From NCBI GenBank assembly GCA_041660925.1, contig JBAZVI010000008.1:1-64000 (forward strand): a DNA stretch of 64,000 nt, in the 5' to 3' direction. Shown here piece by piece: positions 15,728 to 24,904 of the stretch. A program made the translations under genes and the position numbers. The notes beneath the pieces are model-generated. The model saw nothing but the letters and a program-made list of their open reading frames with translations. It did not search any database and was not told the DNA's origin. The DNA is from Elusimicrobiota bacterium (GTDB taxonomy: Bacteria > Elusimicrobiota > Elusimicrobia > UBA1565). The number at the start of each line of letters is the position of its first letter. Within the stretch, counting starts at the first letter, position 1.

Positions 15728-17173
15728 TCAGCGAGACGACCCGGGAATCCCCGTTGAGGATTCCCGGCCCGACGGCTTGAAGCCGGCCTTCGCGAGGGCG
15801 GCCGCGACCTCGGGGTTCTTCATGAACCACTTCCAGACGCCGCCGGAACGCAGGTTCTCCGCGCTCAGCAGCATGATGCCCTGGTCGATGCCGAGGACGT
15901 CCGGGTCCACCCAGCCGGTCTGCGGGTTGAAGGCGTCCACGAAGCCGTAGCGGCCATAGGTCTTGTCGCCGTATTTCTCGCGCATGGCGCGGATGGCCGG
16001 GATGGAGATGTCCGGCGTGAACATGAGCGAGCCGCCGGCCGCGTTGGGGACCACGGTGCCGTCCATGTCCGGCCCCGCGGGCGGACCGCCCCATGCGCGG
16101 TAGCCGTGCTCGCTGTCGGAGGCCGAGAGGCCCCAGACGTCCCCGGAGTACGCGGGGAACTGCTTGCCGAGGTCGAGGCAGTACTGCTTGTGGGCGCGCG
16201 TGGCCTCGACCGAGTTCCGGTAGTAGTCGATGCCGTGCCCGTCGCGCATGCCCCTCAGGTCGAGCCAGGCCTGCGAGAACTGGTGGGTGAAGAGCGGGCT
16301 CGCGCCCGCGATGTAGTCATGCCCCGCATAGGACATGCGGTCGCGCCGGATGCCGTCCCAGACCTCGCGCCCCACCGGGTGGGTGCGCGAGCCCATGCCG
16401 AGCACCAGGAGCAGCGACTCCTCGGCGTAGGTGTCCCAGCGGTAGCGGATGAAGCCTTTCTCCGGGGTCCAGCCGTGCGAGAACTGCGCCTTATCGCCGT
16501 CGAGCATCCAGGGGAAGTCCACGCGCTCGTAGATCTCGGAGGCGAGCGCGGCGACCTCCGGGTCGTCGCCGAAGCACTGCCGCACGGTGAGGACGCCCCC
16601 GAGCAGGAGCGCGGTGTCGATGGAGGAGACCTCGCTGTCCCAGGCCCGGCTGCCGTCGTCGGCGTGGATGAAGTGGTAGAACCAACCGTTCTTGTGCGGG
16701 CTCTCCCGGGCCAGGAAGCGCAGGGTCGCCTTCGTCCGGGCGACGAGGGCCTCGCGCGGCGCCCAGCCGCGCTCCGCCGCCGAGCAGTACGCGCTCAGGC
16801 CGAAGCCCGTGGCCGCCATGCTCGCGACCATGCGGCCCGCGGGAGCCGCCCCGCTGGCGGCGGCGCGATCGGCGACGAGACCCGTCTTCGGATCGGACTG
16901 TTCCTGGAAGAAGAGGAAGGCGCGCTTGGAGAGGTCCTCGAGGAGCGCCGGATCGTCCTTCGGGATCGGGCTCCCCTGGACCTCGGGGACTCCTCCCGCC
17001 GGGACCGCGTCGGCGTCGCCCTTGGCCGCGCTGCCGTCGAAGAGTCCCCCCAGCCGCCCGGCGTCGAGCGGGGCGGACAGGCCGGCGGCGGCCGCCGGGA
17101 GGGCGGGCGCCGGCCGGTCCTCCGCAAAGCACGCGGGGACCGCCGCGGCGAGCAGGACCGCGAGGGAGATCAT
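15728..17173 (-). CDS. Secreted glycoside hydrolase, GH144/'glucoamylase-like' family
   Basis: 481 residues with a signal peptide (MISLAVLLAAAVPACFA). After a 50-residue Ala/Pro-rich linker comes the family core: DLSKRAFLFFQEQSDPKTGL, MVASMAATGFGLSAYCSAAE, WDSEVSSIDTALLLGGVLT, a W/Y-rich FIRYRWDTYAEESLLLVL, and a closing NPQTGWVDPDVLGIDQGIML. These are the marks of PF10091 enzymes, whose characterised members (GH144) cut beta-1,2-glucans. An (alpha/alpha)6 barrel is expected. Substrate here is inferred from family only. The promoter-like TATCCT is 8 nt before the ATG. The last codons carry a hairpin (GGGAATCCCC, GGATTCCC). Confidence 0.88.
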   Translation of the reverse strand: MISLAVLLAAAVPACFAEDRPAPALPAAAAGLSAPLDAGRLGGLFDGSAAKGDADAVPAGGVPEVQGSPIPKDDPALLEDLSKRAFLFFQEQSDPKTGLVADRAAASGAAPAGRMVASMAATGFGLSAYCSAAERGWAPREALVARTKATLRFLARESPHKNGWFYHFIHADDGSRAWDSEVSSIDTALLLGGVLTVRQCFGDDPEVAALASEIYERVDFPWMLDGDKAQFSHGWTPEKGFIRYRWDTYAEESLLLVLGMGSRTHPVGREVWDGIRRDRMSYAGHDYIAGASPLFTHQFSQAWLDLRGMRDGHGIDYYRNSVEATRAHKQYCLDLGKQFPAYSGDVWGLSASDSEHGYRAWGGPPAGPDMDGTVVPNAAGGSLMFTPDISIPAIRAMREKYGDKTYGRYGFVDAFNPQTGWVDPDVLGIDQGIMLLSAENLRSGGVWKWFMKNPEVAAALAKAGFKPSGRESSTGIPGSSR

Positions 17174-17253
17174 CTACCCTGAGGATAGCCCCGATTCGGG
17201 GCCTTTGGACTGGGTCCAAGGGGGCCCCTCGGGATAGGCCCTTTGGGGGTCCC

Positions 17254-18201
17254 CTAAACGGTGGGGGCCGCGTCGCGGACGGACGCGCGGTCGAAGAGGA
17301 CTTCGGAGGCGAGCGAGAGGAGGATGAGCAGGGCTCCCGCACCCTGCACGAGCGTCAGGCGCTCGTCGAGGAAGATCCGGCCCCAGACGGTCCCCATCAC
17401 GGGCTGGATGAAGAGCGTGAGGGCCACGCTCGCCACCGGCGCCTCCCGCAGGGCCGCCATCCAATAGAGGTAGCCGAAGGCGGTTCCGAGCGGCCCCAGC
17501 CAGAGCACCGCGAGGACCCCCGAGGTCCCGAGCGCCGAGAACGGCGGAGGGCCGGAGCGGAGGAAGATGACGGCGGTGAGCACGAGGACCCCGATGAGCA
17601 GCGCGCTGGCGAAGAGCGCCCCCGGCGGATGGCGGGAGACCAGCTTGCGCCCCACGGCGGAGTAGGCGCCCTCGCCCGCCAGCGAGAGGAGCAGGAGGAG
17701 GTTCCCGAACGCGTGGGCGTCGAAGCCCGTCAGCATGCGCTGAGGGGTGAGGCCCGAGAGGAGGGAGAAGCCGGTGAGGGCGAGCGCGAAGCCGAGGAGA
17801 TGGCGGGGCCCGAGCGGCTCGCGCAGGAGGACCGCCGCGAAGAGCACCGCGATGAGGGGCTCCATGGCCACCACGAGCGCGCCGTCGACCGCGCGGGAGA
17901 CCGAGAGCCCCGACATCTGCAGCAGCGGCGAGAGCACGAAGGTGAGCAGGCCCAACGCGAGGATCCAGGCGCGGTCCGGGCCGGAGCCGCCGCGCACGAA
18001 CATCGGCCCGGCGAAGCGCCGCCCTCCGTAGAAGGCGCGCAGCAGCGGCACGGCGAGCGCGTAGGCCGCGAGCGCGCTCGCGTAGCGCAGCCAGACGGCG
18101 TGCGCCGGGGAGACGCTCTTCATGACGAACTTCGCCATGGTCGGGTTCGCCGACCAGATGAGGTTGCAGACGACCAGGCCGAGCAGCGTGCCGAGCTTCA
18201 T
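17254..18201 (-). CDS. EamA/DMT-family transporter
   Basis: 315 residues from the ATG at 18201. It is a ten-helix drug/metabolite transporter with two EamA repeats; the first begins MKLGTLLGLVVCNLIWSANP and contains the usual PLIAVLFAAVLLREPL end, and the second ends with TLFIQPVMGTVWGRIFLDER. Such proteins export small metabolites or amino acids; the substrate cannot be predicted. A TTG at 18237 is in frame but would add an atypical leader; TATCGT lies 8 nt before the chosen ATG. Another EamA gene (32010-32882) occurs in this window and is not closely similar. Confidence 0.88.
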   Translation of the reverse strand: MKLGTLLGLVVCNLIWSANPTMAKFVMKSVSPAHAVWLRYASALAAYALAVPLLRAFYGGRRFAGPMFVRGGSGPDRAWILALGLLTFVLSPLLQMSGLSVSRAVDGALVVAMEPLIAVLFAAVLLREPLGPRHLLGFALALTGFSLLSGLTPQRMLTGFDAHAFGNLLLLLSLAGEGAYSAVGRKLVSRHPPGALFASALLIGVLVLTAVIFLRSGPPPFSALGTSGVLAVLWLGPLGTAFGYLYWMAALREAPVASVALTLFIQPVMGTVWGRIFLDERLTLVQGAGALLILLSLASEVLFDRASVRDAAPTV

Positions 18202-18252
18202 CGGCACATACGATACCAATTCCTCCGGAGCCCCCAAAGTGTGTAGGATTCA

Positions 18253-18284
18253 CGTGCCGCCGGCGCGCGCACACCGGCGGCACG
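18253..18284. repeat. Hairpin upstream of the ligase gene
   Basis: CGTGCCGCCGG pairs with CCGGCGGCACG around the loop CGCGCGCACA. It lies between two divergent genes and lacks a T-tract. Confidence 0.6.
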
Positions 18285-18309
18285 GGGAGTGCGTGAATCA
18301 TCCTCGCTC

Positions 18310-20130
18310 ATGAAATCCTCCAAGGCCAAGACGAGACGCGAAGAGGGAGACTCCCCCGCCCAGACGGGAGTCTCCCTCTTCGCGATGTCCCTGGCCGCGG
18401 CGGCCTTCCTCCCCCCGCTCGTCTTCGCGCGCGGGCTCGAGGACGCCGCCGCGCTCCCCAAGCTCCTCGCGCTCGCGGCCTGCGCCCTCCTCCTCGCCCT
18501 GGGCGCGGCGCGCGGCGCCGGGGCCCGGAGGACGGCCCTCGACCTCCCGCTCCTCGCCGCGGCGGCGGCCCTGCTCCTCTCGAGCGCGCGCTCGGTCGAC
18601 CCCTGGGGAAGTCTCCTCGGCCGGCACGGCCACTACGCGCTCGGCGCCCTCGAGCTCGGGCTCTACGCCGCGGCGGCCCTGTCCGCGGCCTGGGCCTCGG
18701 ACGACGACGCCCCGCGCGTCCTGGCGCGCGCCGCGCTCGCCTCGGGCGCCCTGCTCGGGCTCCATGCCCTCCTCCAGCGCGCCGGGCTCGAGCCCTTCGC
18801 GGGCTTCCCCGAGCCCCCGATCGGACGAAGCTATGCGACGCTCGCGACCCCGGTGATGCTCGGGGCCCACCTGGCGCTCCTCTCTCCGCTCCCCCTCGCG
18901 CTCTCCCGCGCCGGGAAACCGCTCGACCGGGCGCTCGCCTGGACCGCGGGTCCGCTCGTCCTCTGCGGCCTCCTCCTCACCCAGTCGCGCGCGGCCTGGC
19001 TCGGCGCGGCGGCCGCCGTCGCGCTCTGGCTCCTCCTCGAGGCGAAGGACCGCCGGCGCGCGCGGATCGCTGTCCTCCTCCTCGGGGCCGCGGCGGCCGC
19101 GGCCGTCGTCTTCCTCTCCCAGGTGAAGGGGCGGGGCTTCGACGACGCCGTGCGCGTGCAGGTCTGGAAGACCGCCTGGACCTCGTTTCTCGAGCGCCCG
19201 CTGCTGGGCTGGGGCCCGGAGTCCTTCATCCACGCCCTGCGCCTGCACAAGGGCGAGGGCCTCTTCGCCCTCTACGGCCCCGTGCGCGAGCAGGTCCACG
19301 TCCACGACGACCTCCTCCACGCCCTGGCGACCACGGGCCTCGCCGGGACGGCGGCCTACCTGGCGCTCCTGGGGGCGCTGGCGCTCGCCGCGAGGCGCCG
19401 CCGGCTCTCCGCGAGCCCCGAACGGCGCCCCCTGGTCGGCGCCATGGCCGCGGGCCTCCTCGGTCTCTTCGTCCAGCTCAAGTTCGACCCCTGCTCGAGC
19501 GCGACGCTCCTGCTGGCGGCCCTCTTCGCCGGGCTGCTCTGCGCGCGACCGAAGGACGAAGCGGGCCCGACCGGCCGACGCCTCCTCGCCCTGCCCCTCG
19601 CGCTGGCCTGCGCAGGGGCGCTCATCCTCTGCTCCCGCCTCGCCCTGGCCGACGCCTCCTACCGCGCCGCCCATGCGGCGCAGGCCTCCGGCCGCGTGGA
19701 GGCGGCCTCCGCGGCCTATGAGCGCGCCCTGCGCCTGAACCCCTGGGAAGGGCAGTACCGCTGGGACTACTGCATGCACCTCTACGGCCTCGCGCGCTCC
19801 TTCACGGACCGCTCCCGGCGCCTTCCCCTGCTCGAAAGGATCCGAAGAGCGGCCGACGGCGCGGCCGCGGCCCGTCCCAACGACTCCCGGGCGCTCGAAC
19901 TCAAGGCCTACGCCCTGCTCTGGAGCGCCGCCGAAGGCGACTCCTCCCTGGCCCTGGAGGCGGAGCGCCTCCTCGACCGGGCGGCGGAGCTGGAGCCCAC
20001 CTTCGTGCCCGCGCTCAGGGTGCGTCTCCAGCTGGCGCTGCGCCGCAAGGACGCGGCCAAGGCCGAGGCCCTGGCGAAGGAGTACGAGCGCCTCTCGGGC
20101 CCCAGCCGCTACGACCTCGGCAAGCGCTGA
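18310..20130 (+). CDS. O-antigen ligase/polymerase-like membrane protein with C-terminal TPR
   Basis: 606 residues from the ATG at 18310; an ATG at 18385 is an alternative start (see hairpin 18337-18384). About twelve hydrophobic segments are followed near residues 430-600 by helical repeats (AAHAAQASGRVEAASAAYER then ALRLNPW) of TPR type. In the membrane part, LLTQSRAAWLG, LLGWGPESF and HVHDDLLHALATTGLAG match the Wzy_C/O-antigen ligase domain, which joins or polymerises surface glycans on the periplasmic face. It is the only such gene in the window, so the glycan involved is unknown. A strong terminator follows at 20144-20177. Confidence 0.83.
   Translation: MKSSKAKTRREEGDSPAQTGVSLFAMSLAAAAFLPPLVFARGLEDAAALPKLLALAACALLLALGAARGAGARRTALDLPLLAAAAALLLSSARSVDPWGSLLGRHGHYALGALELGLYAAAALSAAWASDDDAPRVLARAALASGALLGLHALLQRAGLEPFAGFPEPPIGRSYATLATPVMLGAHLALLSPLPLALSRAGKPLDRALAWTAGPLVLCGLLLTQSRAAWLGAAAAVALWLLLEAKDRRRARIAVLLLGAAAAAAVVFLSQVKGRGFDDAVRVQVWKTAWTSFLERPLLGWGPESFIHALRLHKGEGLFALYGPVREQVHVHDDLLHALATTGLAGTAAYLALLGALALAARRRRLSASPERRPLVGAMAAGLLGLFVQLKFDPCSSATLLLAALFAGLLCARPKDEAGPTGRRLLALPLALACAGALILCSRLALADASYRAAHAAQASGRVEAASAAYERALRLNPWEGQYRWDYCMHLYGLARSFTDRSRRLPLLERIRRAADGAAAARPNDSRALELKAYALLWSAAEGDSSLALEAERLLDRAAELEPTFVPALRVRLQLALRRKDAAKAEALAKEYERLSGPSRYDLGKR
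18337..18384. repeat. Perfect 19-bp hairpin at the start of the ligase gene
   Basis: CGCGAAGAGGGAGACTCCC at 18337-18355 is complementary to 18366-18384 with a 10-nt loop. It is coding if translation starts at 18310, but sits exactly in front of the alternative ATG at 18385. Confidence 0.85.
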
Positions 20131-20143
20131 AAGGGAAAAGAAA

Positions 20144-20177
20144 AGCCCCCCGCGCGAGGCGCGGGGGGCTTCTTTTT
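20144..20177. terminator. Two-way terminator
   Basis: AGCCCCCCGCGC pairs with 20159-20170 around a 3-nt loop and is followed by TCTTTTT; the left side has GAAAAGAAAAG, so it also fits the convergent SWIB gene. Confidence 0.92.
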
Positions 20178-20186
20178 GCGCGAAGC

Positions 20187-20435
20187 TTACTTCAGGTGCT
20201 TGGAGACGAGGCCGGTCATCTCGAACATGGAGACCTGCTTCTTCCCACCGAAGACCTTCAGGAGCTTCTCGTCCGCGTTGATGTTGCGCTTGTTGACCTT
20301 GTCCTGGAGACCGTTCTTCTTGATGTAGTCCCAGAGCTTCTTGACCACCTCGGTGCGCGGGAGCGGCTTCGCACCCACGATCGCGGCGAGGTCGGCGGAC
20401 GGCGTCAACGGCTTCATGAACTGAGCGTTTGCCAT
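20187..20435 (-). CDS. SWIB/MDM2-domain mini-protein
   Basis: 82 residues, nearly all of it one SWIB domain: FMKPLTPSADLAAIVGAKPL, then VVKKLWDYIKKNGLQDKVN, INADEKLLKVFGGKKQVSMF and EMTGLVSKHLK. The fold is a helical bundle related to the p53-binding domain of MDM2. In bacteria these stand-alone SWIB proteins are found in Chlamydiae and several other phyla and are thought to act in chromatin or topoisomerase-linked functions, but their role is unproven. The conserved pattern of Lys and hydrophobic positions is complete. Single gene, with terminators downstream. Confidence 0.93.
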   Translation of the reverse strand: MANAQFMKPLTPSADLAAIVGAKPLPRTEVVKKLWDYIKKNGLQDKVNKRNINADEKLLKVFGGKKQVSMFEMTGLVSKHLK

Positions 20436-20540
20436 GGTTCTAGTACACCCCTTTTTAAAGTTCCCTTCTCGGCGCCGACGGGAAGTTTAGCATATCCTCG
20501 TCGTCCGTCAAGCCCAGAGCACCTGAAATGATCGGGCGCT

Positions 20541-23500
20541 CTAGATGAGCAGCGGCAGCAGATACGCCCCGAGCCCCGCGCCGAGCGCGGCCAAGAGCAT
20601 GTACATGAAGGCGACCCCGGCGGGGCCGCTGATGTCGCCGCCGCTCTGCTTGAGGGCGCCGACCTTGTAGAGCAGGGCCGTCAGGGCGAGCCCGGCCGCG
20701 AGGCCGAGGACCCCGCCGCCGACCGCCACCGCCAGACCCGAGAGGCCGAGCGCGGCCACCCAGTGGACGAAGGGGAGCGCCACGGTCGCGAGCGCGGCCC
20801 CCAGGGCCCCCATCCCGATGTAGGTGAAGAACAGGCCCGCGGGGCCGGAGATGTCCCCGCCGCCCTGCTTGAAGACCCCCAGCTTGTAGAGGAGGGCGGT
20901 GAGCGCCACCCCGGCGCCGAAGCCGAGGACGGCCTTGCCGAGGAAGAGCCCGAGCGCGACGAGCCCCGGCGCGGCGAAGCCCGAGAGGGTCCCTCGGGAG
21001 TCGGTGCGGTGCGCCGAACGCAGGCGCTCGGCGATCTCCGCCTTCCTGGAGAGCGCGGCGCTCAGCGCGGCCCATGCGACCGGGACCGCCACGGCCCCCG
21101 CGATGACGAGCGGCGCGCCGTGGAGGAACAGCAGGCTGCCGATCCCGCCGATGAGCGTCCCGAGCGCGTAGGCGCCGAACTTCCGCGTCAGGTCCGCGCG
21201 GCGGGTCTGGGAGCCGCTGAGGAGGTCCGGCAGGGTCAGGATGGCCAGGACGACGCCGATGGCCAGCGAGGTCGCGGGCAGGCCGAGCATGACGATCGCT
21301 CCGCCCAGGCCGAGGATGAGCGGCGCCAGGCGCTGCTCCGGCGACTTCGCCTTCAGCTGGACCGGCTCGGACGGCTGCGTCTCGACCGGCGCGGAGCCGT
21401 CGCCGTCGGTCGGCTTCGCGAAGGCGGCCTTGAAGCCCTTGTAGACCCCGTACGCCATGAGCACCGGAGTGGCCAGCAGCGTCCCGAGCAGCCAGACGAC
21501 CTGGTCGAGCCGGACCGCGAGGCCGCTGAGCACCGCGCCGAGGGTCGGCCGATGGCTCGGCTCGGCATAGGCGTTCATGCCCTCGAGCCAGCGCTTGCCG
21601 GAGCGCTCGAACTGCGCGTAGGCGTCCCGACCCTCGCTCTGCGCGAGCCAGCTCTCCGTGAAGGCGGAGAAGAACCGGTCGAGCTTCGAGCCGGGCATCC
21701 CCTTGCGGAAGGCGCCCGCGGCGAAGTTGAAGGGTGCGCGGACGGCGCCGAGCGCGAGGCCGAGGACGCCGGCGAGCGCGAACTCGGCGAGCTGGGTCAG
21801 CCACATCGGCACCCAGAGGATCGAGAGCCAGGACCCGTTCCATACGGTCTTGCCCAGCCAGTAGTTCGCGTGCTTGCGGAGGTTGCGGTGGAAGTCGGTC
21901 TCCCGCTCCCAGGCGTTGAGGATCTTATAGAAGCCCCGCGCGCTGTCGACGACCCCGTAGAACGCGTCGCTGAGGCCCGTCCACACCCACTTGGGCAGGT
22001 GCATGAGGAGCAGCGGGCTCGTCAGGTAGGCGAGGCCCGAGAGGACGACGAGCGGCCAGCCGGTGAGGCCCATGAGGATCGCGCCGAGCCCGGCCGCGGC
22101 GGCCGTCGCGCCGAAGAAGGCGCCGATGTACTCGGGGTCGTCGGGCGAGATGCGCTTGCCGTCCTCCTCGGAGATGCGTCCGAGGTAGCGGTAGAGGCCC
22201 CAGCCGCCCACGGTCCCGAGGGAGCCCATCCAGAAGCCGTTGGTCGTGACGATGCTCTGGGCGGCCTTCAGGACCGCCGGTCCGGCCAGCGCGACCACGG
22301 GCGCGGCGGTGAAGAGCATGTAGAGCCCCGCCAGGGTCATGAGCCCCATCGTCGAAAGGAGGATGCCCGGGAGCTGGCGGGCCTTCTTGGGCGTCGCGGC
22401 CGGCAGGAACGGCAGGGCGGCCAGCGCGAGGGTGAGGGCGAGGTAGAAGCCGCCGAAGGCCGGGCTCATCGTGAAGAGCATGGGGAGGCCGAAGAAGCCG
22501 GCGGGCAGCAGCGCGAGCGTCGTCGCGATGATGCGCGGCGCGAGCGTGGACTTGCCCGGCTTCGTCGGGTCCGTGGGACCCGGCTCGTCGGTGTTCTCGC
22601 CGGCGCGGTCGTCGGTGTCCACCCTCAGAGTGTTCGGGTTGTGGCGCTCCTCGGCGTAGGGCGCGGCGCTGCGGCCGAAGGCGCGGACGAAGCCGACGAG
22701 TCCGAGCACCGGGGTGCCGAGCACGGCGTAGAGCAGCCAGCCCCACTGCGCCAGGCGCAGCGCGAGGCTCGCGGGCAGGCTCACGAGCTTGTTCTTGGAG
22801 TTGACGTAGGTGAGAAGCGGCTTGATGAGCGGGTTGTAGTGCGCCTTCTTGCCGCCCTGGACGTTGTCGAACATCGAGCGCGTCCACTCGGCGAAGAAGC
22901 GGGTGGCGCGGGACTCGCGGGAGAGCTTGTAGGACGCGCCCCAGAGGAAGGCGGCGGGAGCCCCCATCGCCCCGACGACGACGCCCCCGGCGACGCCGAG
23001 CGCCCACTGCACGAGCTCGGAGAGTCCGACCGGGACCCAGATGCCCGCCAGCCAGACCGCGTTCCACGGGGAGCGGCTCAGCTGGTCCTTCGTGAAGCGC
23101 ACCAGGCGGTCGTAGAGGACGGTGTCGTTGCGCAGGGAGTCCTCGACGCGGAGGATGCCGCGCGTTCCCTTATAGAGGACCGTCATGACGGAGGTGATGC
23201 CGAAGCCGACCCAGCTGGGCAGGTGCATGAGGAGGAGGCCCGCGCTGAGGTAGGAGCCGACGATGAGGACGGTCGCGACGATGCCCGCATGCGGCATGAG
23301 GACGAGCGCCGGGAGAGCCGTGGCGCCGAGCGCGCCGAAGAAGGCGCTCAGGGCGTACTCGTTGTCGTAGCCGCGGCGGGAGTCCTCGGACTTGCCGTAG
23401 CGGACGAGGCCCCAGCCGCCGAGGGCGACGAGGGCGGCGGCGGCGTAGCCGGTTCCGAGCGTGAAGGCGCCGAACGCGGCGGTGAGGCCGAGGACGGTGA

Positions 23501-24443
23501 GGCCGATGCCGGGGATCATGCGCACGCCCTTGCGCGTGCCGGCGCCCATGAAGGGGAGGGCGGCGAGCAGGACGCTGGAGGCGATGGTGGCGGAGCCGAG
23601 GGCCAGGCCGAGCGTCCCGCCGGCGGCGGCGATGAGCGGCCAGCCGAGGAGCGCGGCGGGGAGGAGGGCGAGGCCGGCGGCGAGGAACTTGGGCCAGGTC
23701 GGGCTGTTGCGGTTGGAAGGCGGCAGCGGCCGCTCCGTCTGCTCCGCCGGAGTCGGGACGACTTCCTGGATGTTGTAGGCGCCGACGGTCTCGGCGAGTT
23801 CCTGACCGGCCGGCTTGGCGAGCTCGAAGCCGCGGCGCACGTCGCGGATCTCGACGGCGGGCTCGAAGGGCAGGTCCTCGGCGGCGTTGAAGCGGGCGCC
23901 GGTCAGGATGGCCTGGATCTTGGAGCCGACCCCGCGGGAGTTCTCGGCGGAGACCGAGGAGAGCTCGCCGGCGGCGGAAAGGGTCTTGCCGACCTCGACG
24001 GCCATCGTGCCGACCTGGGCGGCGGCGGCGCGCTGGCCGTTCTCCTCTCGCGCCGTCCTCGAAGCGCTCTGGCCCGCTTCGAGGACCGAAGTGCGCACCA
24101 TGGAGGGAACGGCGGTCTTGACGACGGCGGAAGCCGCGGAGTTCTTCGCAGCCTGCACGGTCGGGAGCGCGGCGGCCTGCGCGGAAACAGCCTGCACCCG
24201 GACGGTCGGGAGGACGCTCAGGGTCGGCAGGACGCCGTTCTTCAGGATCTGACCGTTGGAGACGGCGTTCCCCGCGTTCGGGAGCACGGCGTTGACGACG
24301 GGGGTCGCGGGCATGCTCATCCCGGTCGGGACGGGGTGCGCGACGACCTGGGCGAAAAGCTGGTAGGCGGGCAGGCCCGGGCTCAGCACGAAGAGCACGG
24401 CGGCCAGAGTCGCGGCGGTGATGTTCTTGAGCAGCTTCGTCAT
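20541..24443 (-). CDS. Giant polytopic membrane protein with internal duplication, unknown function
   Basis: 1300 residues with a GAGAGGGACG ribosome binding site. A signal peptide (MTKLLKNITAATLAAVLFVL then SPGLPAYQLFAQ) is followed by VVAHPVP and a long Ala/Val/Ser-rich linker to about residue 240. Then come two similar blocks of roughly 380-400 residues, near 250-620 and 650-1040. Each has short hydrophobic pairs, a LLLMHLPSWV or LLLMHLPKWV segment, and a WNAVWLAGIWVP or WNGSWLSILWVP segment. The C-terminus holds two smaller repeats containing GGGDISGPAG or SGGDISGPAG. I recognise no family. A signal peptide plus many membrane segments suggests a large envelope complex or channel-like protein. 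Confidence 0.75.
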   Translation of the reverse strand: MTKLLKNITAATLAAVLFVLSPGLPAYQLFAQVVAHPVPTGMSMPATPVVNAVLPNAGNAVSNGQILKNGVLPTLSVLPTVRVQAVSAQAAALPTVQAAKNSAASAVVKTAVPSMVRTSVLEAGQSASRTAREENGQRAAAAQVGTMAVEVGKTLSAAGELSSVSAENSRGVGSKIQAILTGARFNAAEDLPFEPAVEIRDVRRGFELAKPAGQELAETVGAYNIQEVVPTPAEQTERPLPPSNRNSPTWPKFLAAGLALLPAALLGWPLIAAAGGTLGLALGSATIASSVLLAALPFMGAGTRKGVRMIPGIGLTVLGLTAAFGAFTLGTGYAAAALVALGGWGLVRYGKSEDSRRGYDNEYALSAFFGALGATALPALVLMPHAGIVATVLIVGSYLSAGLLLMHLPSWVGFGITSVMTVLYKGTRGILRVEDSLRNDTVLYDRLVRFTKDQLSRSPWNAVWLAGIWVPVGLSELVQWALGVAGGVVVGAMGAPAAFLWGASYKLSRESRATRFFAEWTRSMFDNVQGGKKAHYNPLIKPLLTYVNSKNKLVSLPASLALRLAQWGWLLYAVLGTPVLGLVGFVRAFGRSAAPYAEERHNPNTLRVDTDDRAGENTDEPGPTDPTKPGKSTLAPRIIATTLALLPAGFFGLPMLFTMSPAFGGFYLALTLALAALPFLPAATPKKARQLPGILLSTMGLMTLAGLYMLFTAAPVVALAGPAVLKAAQSIVTTNGFWMGSLGTVGGWGLYRYLGRISEEDGKRISPDDPEYIGAFFGATAAAAGLGAILMGLTGWPLVVLSGLAYLTSPLLLMHLPKWVWTGLSDAFYGVVDSARGFYKILNAWERETDFHRNLRKHANYWLGKTVWNGSWLSILWVPMWLTQLAEFALAGVLGLALGAVRAPFNFAAGAFRKGMPGSKLDRFFSAFTESWLAQSEGRDAYAQFERSGKRWLEGMNAYAEPSHRPTLGAVLSGLAVRLDQVVWLLGTLLATPVLMAYGVYKGFKAAFAKPTDGDGSAPVETQPSEPVQLKAKSPEQRLAPLILGLGGAIVMLGLPATSLAIGVVLAILTLPDLLSGSQTRRADLTRKFGAYALGTLIGGIGSLLFLHGAPLVIAGAVAVPVAWAALSAALSRKAEIAERLRSAHRTDSRGTLSGFAAPGLVALGLFLGKAVLGFGAGVALTALLYKLGVFKQGGGDISGPAGLFFTYIGMGALGAALATVALPFVHWVAALGLSGLAVAVGGGVLGLAAGLALTALLYKVGALKQSGGDISGPAGVAFMYMLLAALGAGLGAYLLPLLI

Positions 24444-24611
24444 GTTCGTCCCTCTCGCTTTATGATTGCGACATTTAGATTCTATTTAACGCTGTGAAAA
24501 TCCTTATGAGACCTTCGGGCAGGAAGGCGGCGGCAGAGGACCTAAGGGGAAGAGAGCGGCGGACGACCGTTCAGGGGGCCGAAGGTCCCGCGTTCCCTGC
24601 GCAGGGGTGGG

Positions 24612-24904
24612 GGCGTGTCCGAGTGATAGCGCACTTCCAGGAGGCCCCGGCCCGCGCCGGGAGCAAGGCGCGAGGAGCGAGGATAGCTTGAGCTATCTGA
24701 GCGACGAGCAACGCAGCGCCCGGTCGGGAGGGGGCCTCCCGCTCTTCAAAGGGATACATGGGTCTCCAGATAGAGCGGGTCGCGCGCCATCAGGTTGCGC
24801 CGTCGTTGCTCGTCGCTCGCGTAGCTGTGCTACGCCGCGCTCCTCGCGCCTCGGCTCACTCCGATCGCGCGCGACCTGGGAGCGCGCTATCACTCGGACA
24901 CGCC
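24612..24904. repeat. 293-bp palindromic element with 21-bp perfect terminal inverted repeats, copy 1
   Basis: GGCGTGTCCGAGTGATAGCG (plus C) at 24612-24632 is exactly complementary to 24884-24904. Inside are two large hairpin arms built from GCGAGGAGCG, a TAGC/GCTA stem and GACGAGCAACG-type blocks in opposite orientation, and a central GGGGCCTCCCGCTCTTC. A second element of almost the same length and plan is at 52141-52434. Its right 49 bp overlap the coding end of the 24856-25611 gene. Confidence 0.85.

Noticed and set aside
20763..24497. 1244-residue plus-strand frame opposite the large membrane protein gene
   Set aside because: Extreme Arg/Glu/Gly/Ala composition with no domain and no start signal; it is a shadow of the minus-strand gene.
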